Assembly (NCBI GenBank): GCA_019722365.1
Contig: JADFUC010001307.1
Coordinates: 338,501-402,500, forward strand
Source of the DNA: Lithospermum erythrorhizon
Taxonomy: Eukaryota > Streptophyta > Magnoliopsida > Boraginales > Boraginaceae
Length of the DNA: 64,000 nt
Reading direction: 5' to 3'
Of the stretch, positions 63,273 through 64,000 are shown in pieces. A program made the position numbers and the translations under genes. Below the pieces are notes generated by a model. It was not told the DNA's origin. It saw only the letters and a program-made list of their open reading frames with translations, and did not search any database. Numbering within the stretch: the first letter of the stretch is position 1; the number at the start of each line of letters is the position of its first letter.

Positions 63273-64000
63273 ATCATGGTAAGATTCATAGCTCGGATAT
63301 CTAAAACCAGCAGTTACATATCATCCTTCCAGTGCTTGCTTCTCCATATTTCACCTAGTTTACAAGTATATAATCTTATCCTCTGTGGTCATACAATTAG
63401 CTTATGGCCATAGGTCATATGGTTCAACTTTTGATCTAAACCTACAATTGGATCTTTCTCTTATATCTTTCTATTCCAATTTCTTCCTTTTTCTCCGACA
63501 CTAGTTCCTCTATTCTACCCTTCTTCGAGGGTGGTTTACAGATTCATTGATGGCTAACAGATATATGTGTGGTTGGTACATACCAGTTAGTCAATAACCA
63601 TATAGCTGCATGATGATTATTCCATGTAGCTAAGGCAAGCTGGTTATTATTTCAAGGTTTCTTTGTTTGATTCCCCCTTTCTGATCATGGTTAAGGAGAA
63701 ATATCATTTTTTTAAAATCTGGGACCAGCCAACTCCCACTTGAGTACTTCTGTTTCCTCTCGTTCCCCTCTGAATTTTAAGTGATTTTCACTGAATCGAA
63801 CTGGAACATGTGTCCATCTTCATTGGACAGATTCAGCAAAATCTGTGCAGAGTTCTATGGGCTTGCTTAGTATTCTAATGACCATATTATTTTGCAGAAT
63901 TATTACATTTGCTACGAGGAATTCTCGATGTTGTTCAAGGATATGTATGCCGTGTGAATTGTGATGATATGTATGCTGTGTATGGGCTATGCGTCACCAT
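63273..64000 (+). other. STK19 3' UTR and flank
   Basis: A donor-like 'ggtaag' seven bases after the stop and a 'ttttgcag' acceptor at about 63890-63898 suggest a spliced 3' UTR. The window ends before a clear poly(A) signal. No other gene is seen. Confidence 0.45.

Noticed and set aside
1..64000. CRISPR arrays, operons, prophage or a bacterial defence system
   Set aside because: Introns, plant gene families and plant retroelements show this is nuclear plant DNA. The tandem repeats present lack the uniform repeat-spacer form.
1..64000. tRNA or rRNA genes
   Set aside because: No A/B-box cloverleaf or rRNA-like block was recognised by eye. A tRNAscan or Infernal run would be needed to exclude them.

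Overview
This is nuclear DNA from a flowering plant, most likely a eudicot; I cannot name the species. The evidence is AT-rich intergenic sequence, canonical GT-AG introns, plant-only gene families (ROP-interactive CRIB protein, CslC, plant VPS2.2/2.3-type ESCRT-III, soluble ABCI19/20/21-type ABC protein), and decayed LINE, Ty3/Gypsy and Ty1/Copia elements. No bacterial gene, CRISPR array or operon is present. Six-frame open reading frames are therefore a poor guide: the real genes are spliced, and I rebuilt them exon by exon.

Layout. 0-5 kb: two diverged LTR-like repeats, one with a minisatellite containing a short palindrome. 7.6-10.2 kb: an L1-type LINE relic on the minus strand. 10.5-10.85 kb: a ~60-bp satellite-like array. 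11.3-13.6 kb: a 1.17-kb tandem duplication of non-coding DNA. 13.8-14.8 kb: decayed minus-strand ORFs. 20.6-26.5 kb: an LTR element with an unrecognised interior. 26.9-28.8 kb: a RIC-like gene on the minus strand carrying an in-frame stop and two indels. 30.4-39.2 kb: a decayed but structurally complete Tat-like Gypsy element on the plus strand. 39.6-43.0 kb: VPS2 (ESCRT-III) on the minus strand, with damage in its 5' half. 45.7-48.1 kb: an ABCI-type ABC protein on the minus strand, lacking the middle of its nucleotide-binding domain. 49.7-50.0 kb: a CslC fragment. 50.6-52.7 kb: an intact NECAP-like endocytic adaptor gene on the minus strand. 54.0-57.05 kb: a Copia relic on the minus strand. 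59.0-63.3 kb: an intact eight-exon STK19 homologue on the plus strand.

The most secure gene models are NECAP (274 aa, 3 exons) and STK19 (267 aa, 8 exons). VPS2, the ABC gene and NECAP lie in the same strand and order as I recall for Arabidopsis At1g03950, At1g03905 and At1g03900, and RIC3 (At1g04450) is not far away, so this looks like an old conserved gene neighbourhood loosened by transposons. VPS2 and NECAP both act in endomembrane traffic, but nothing shows that these neighbours work together.

I found no convincing new biological system. The points most worth checking are the gene lesions (RIC, VPS2, ABC), an ABC intron flanked by a 13-bp direct repeat, a possible U12-type splice signal in VPS2, and the unexplained interior of the 20.6-26.5 kb LTR element.
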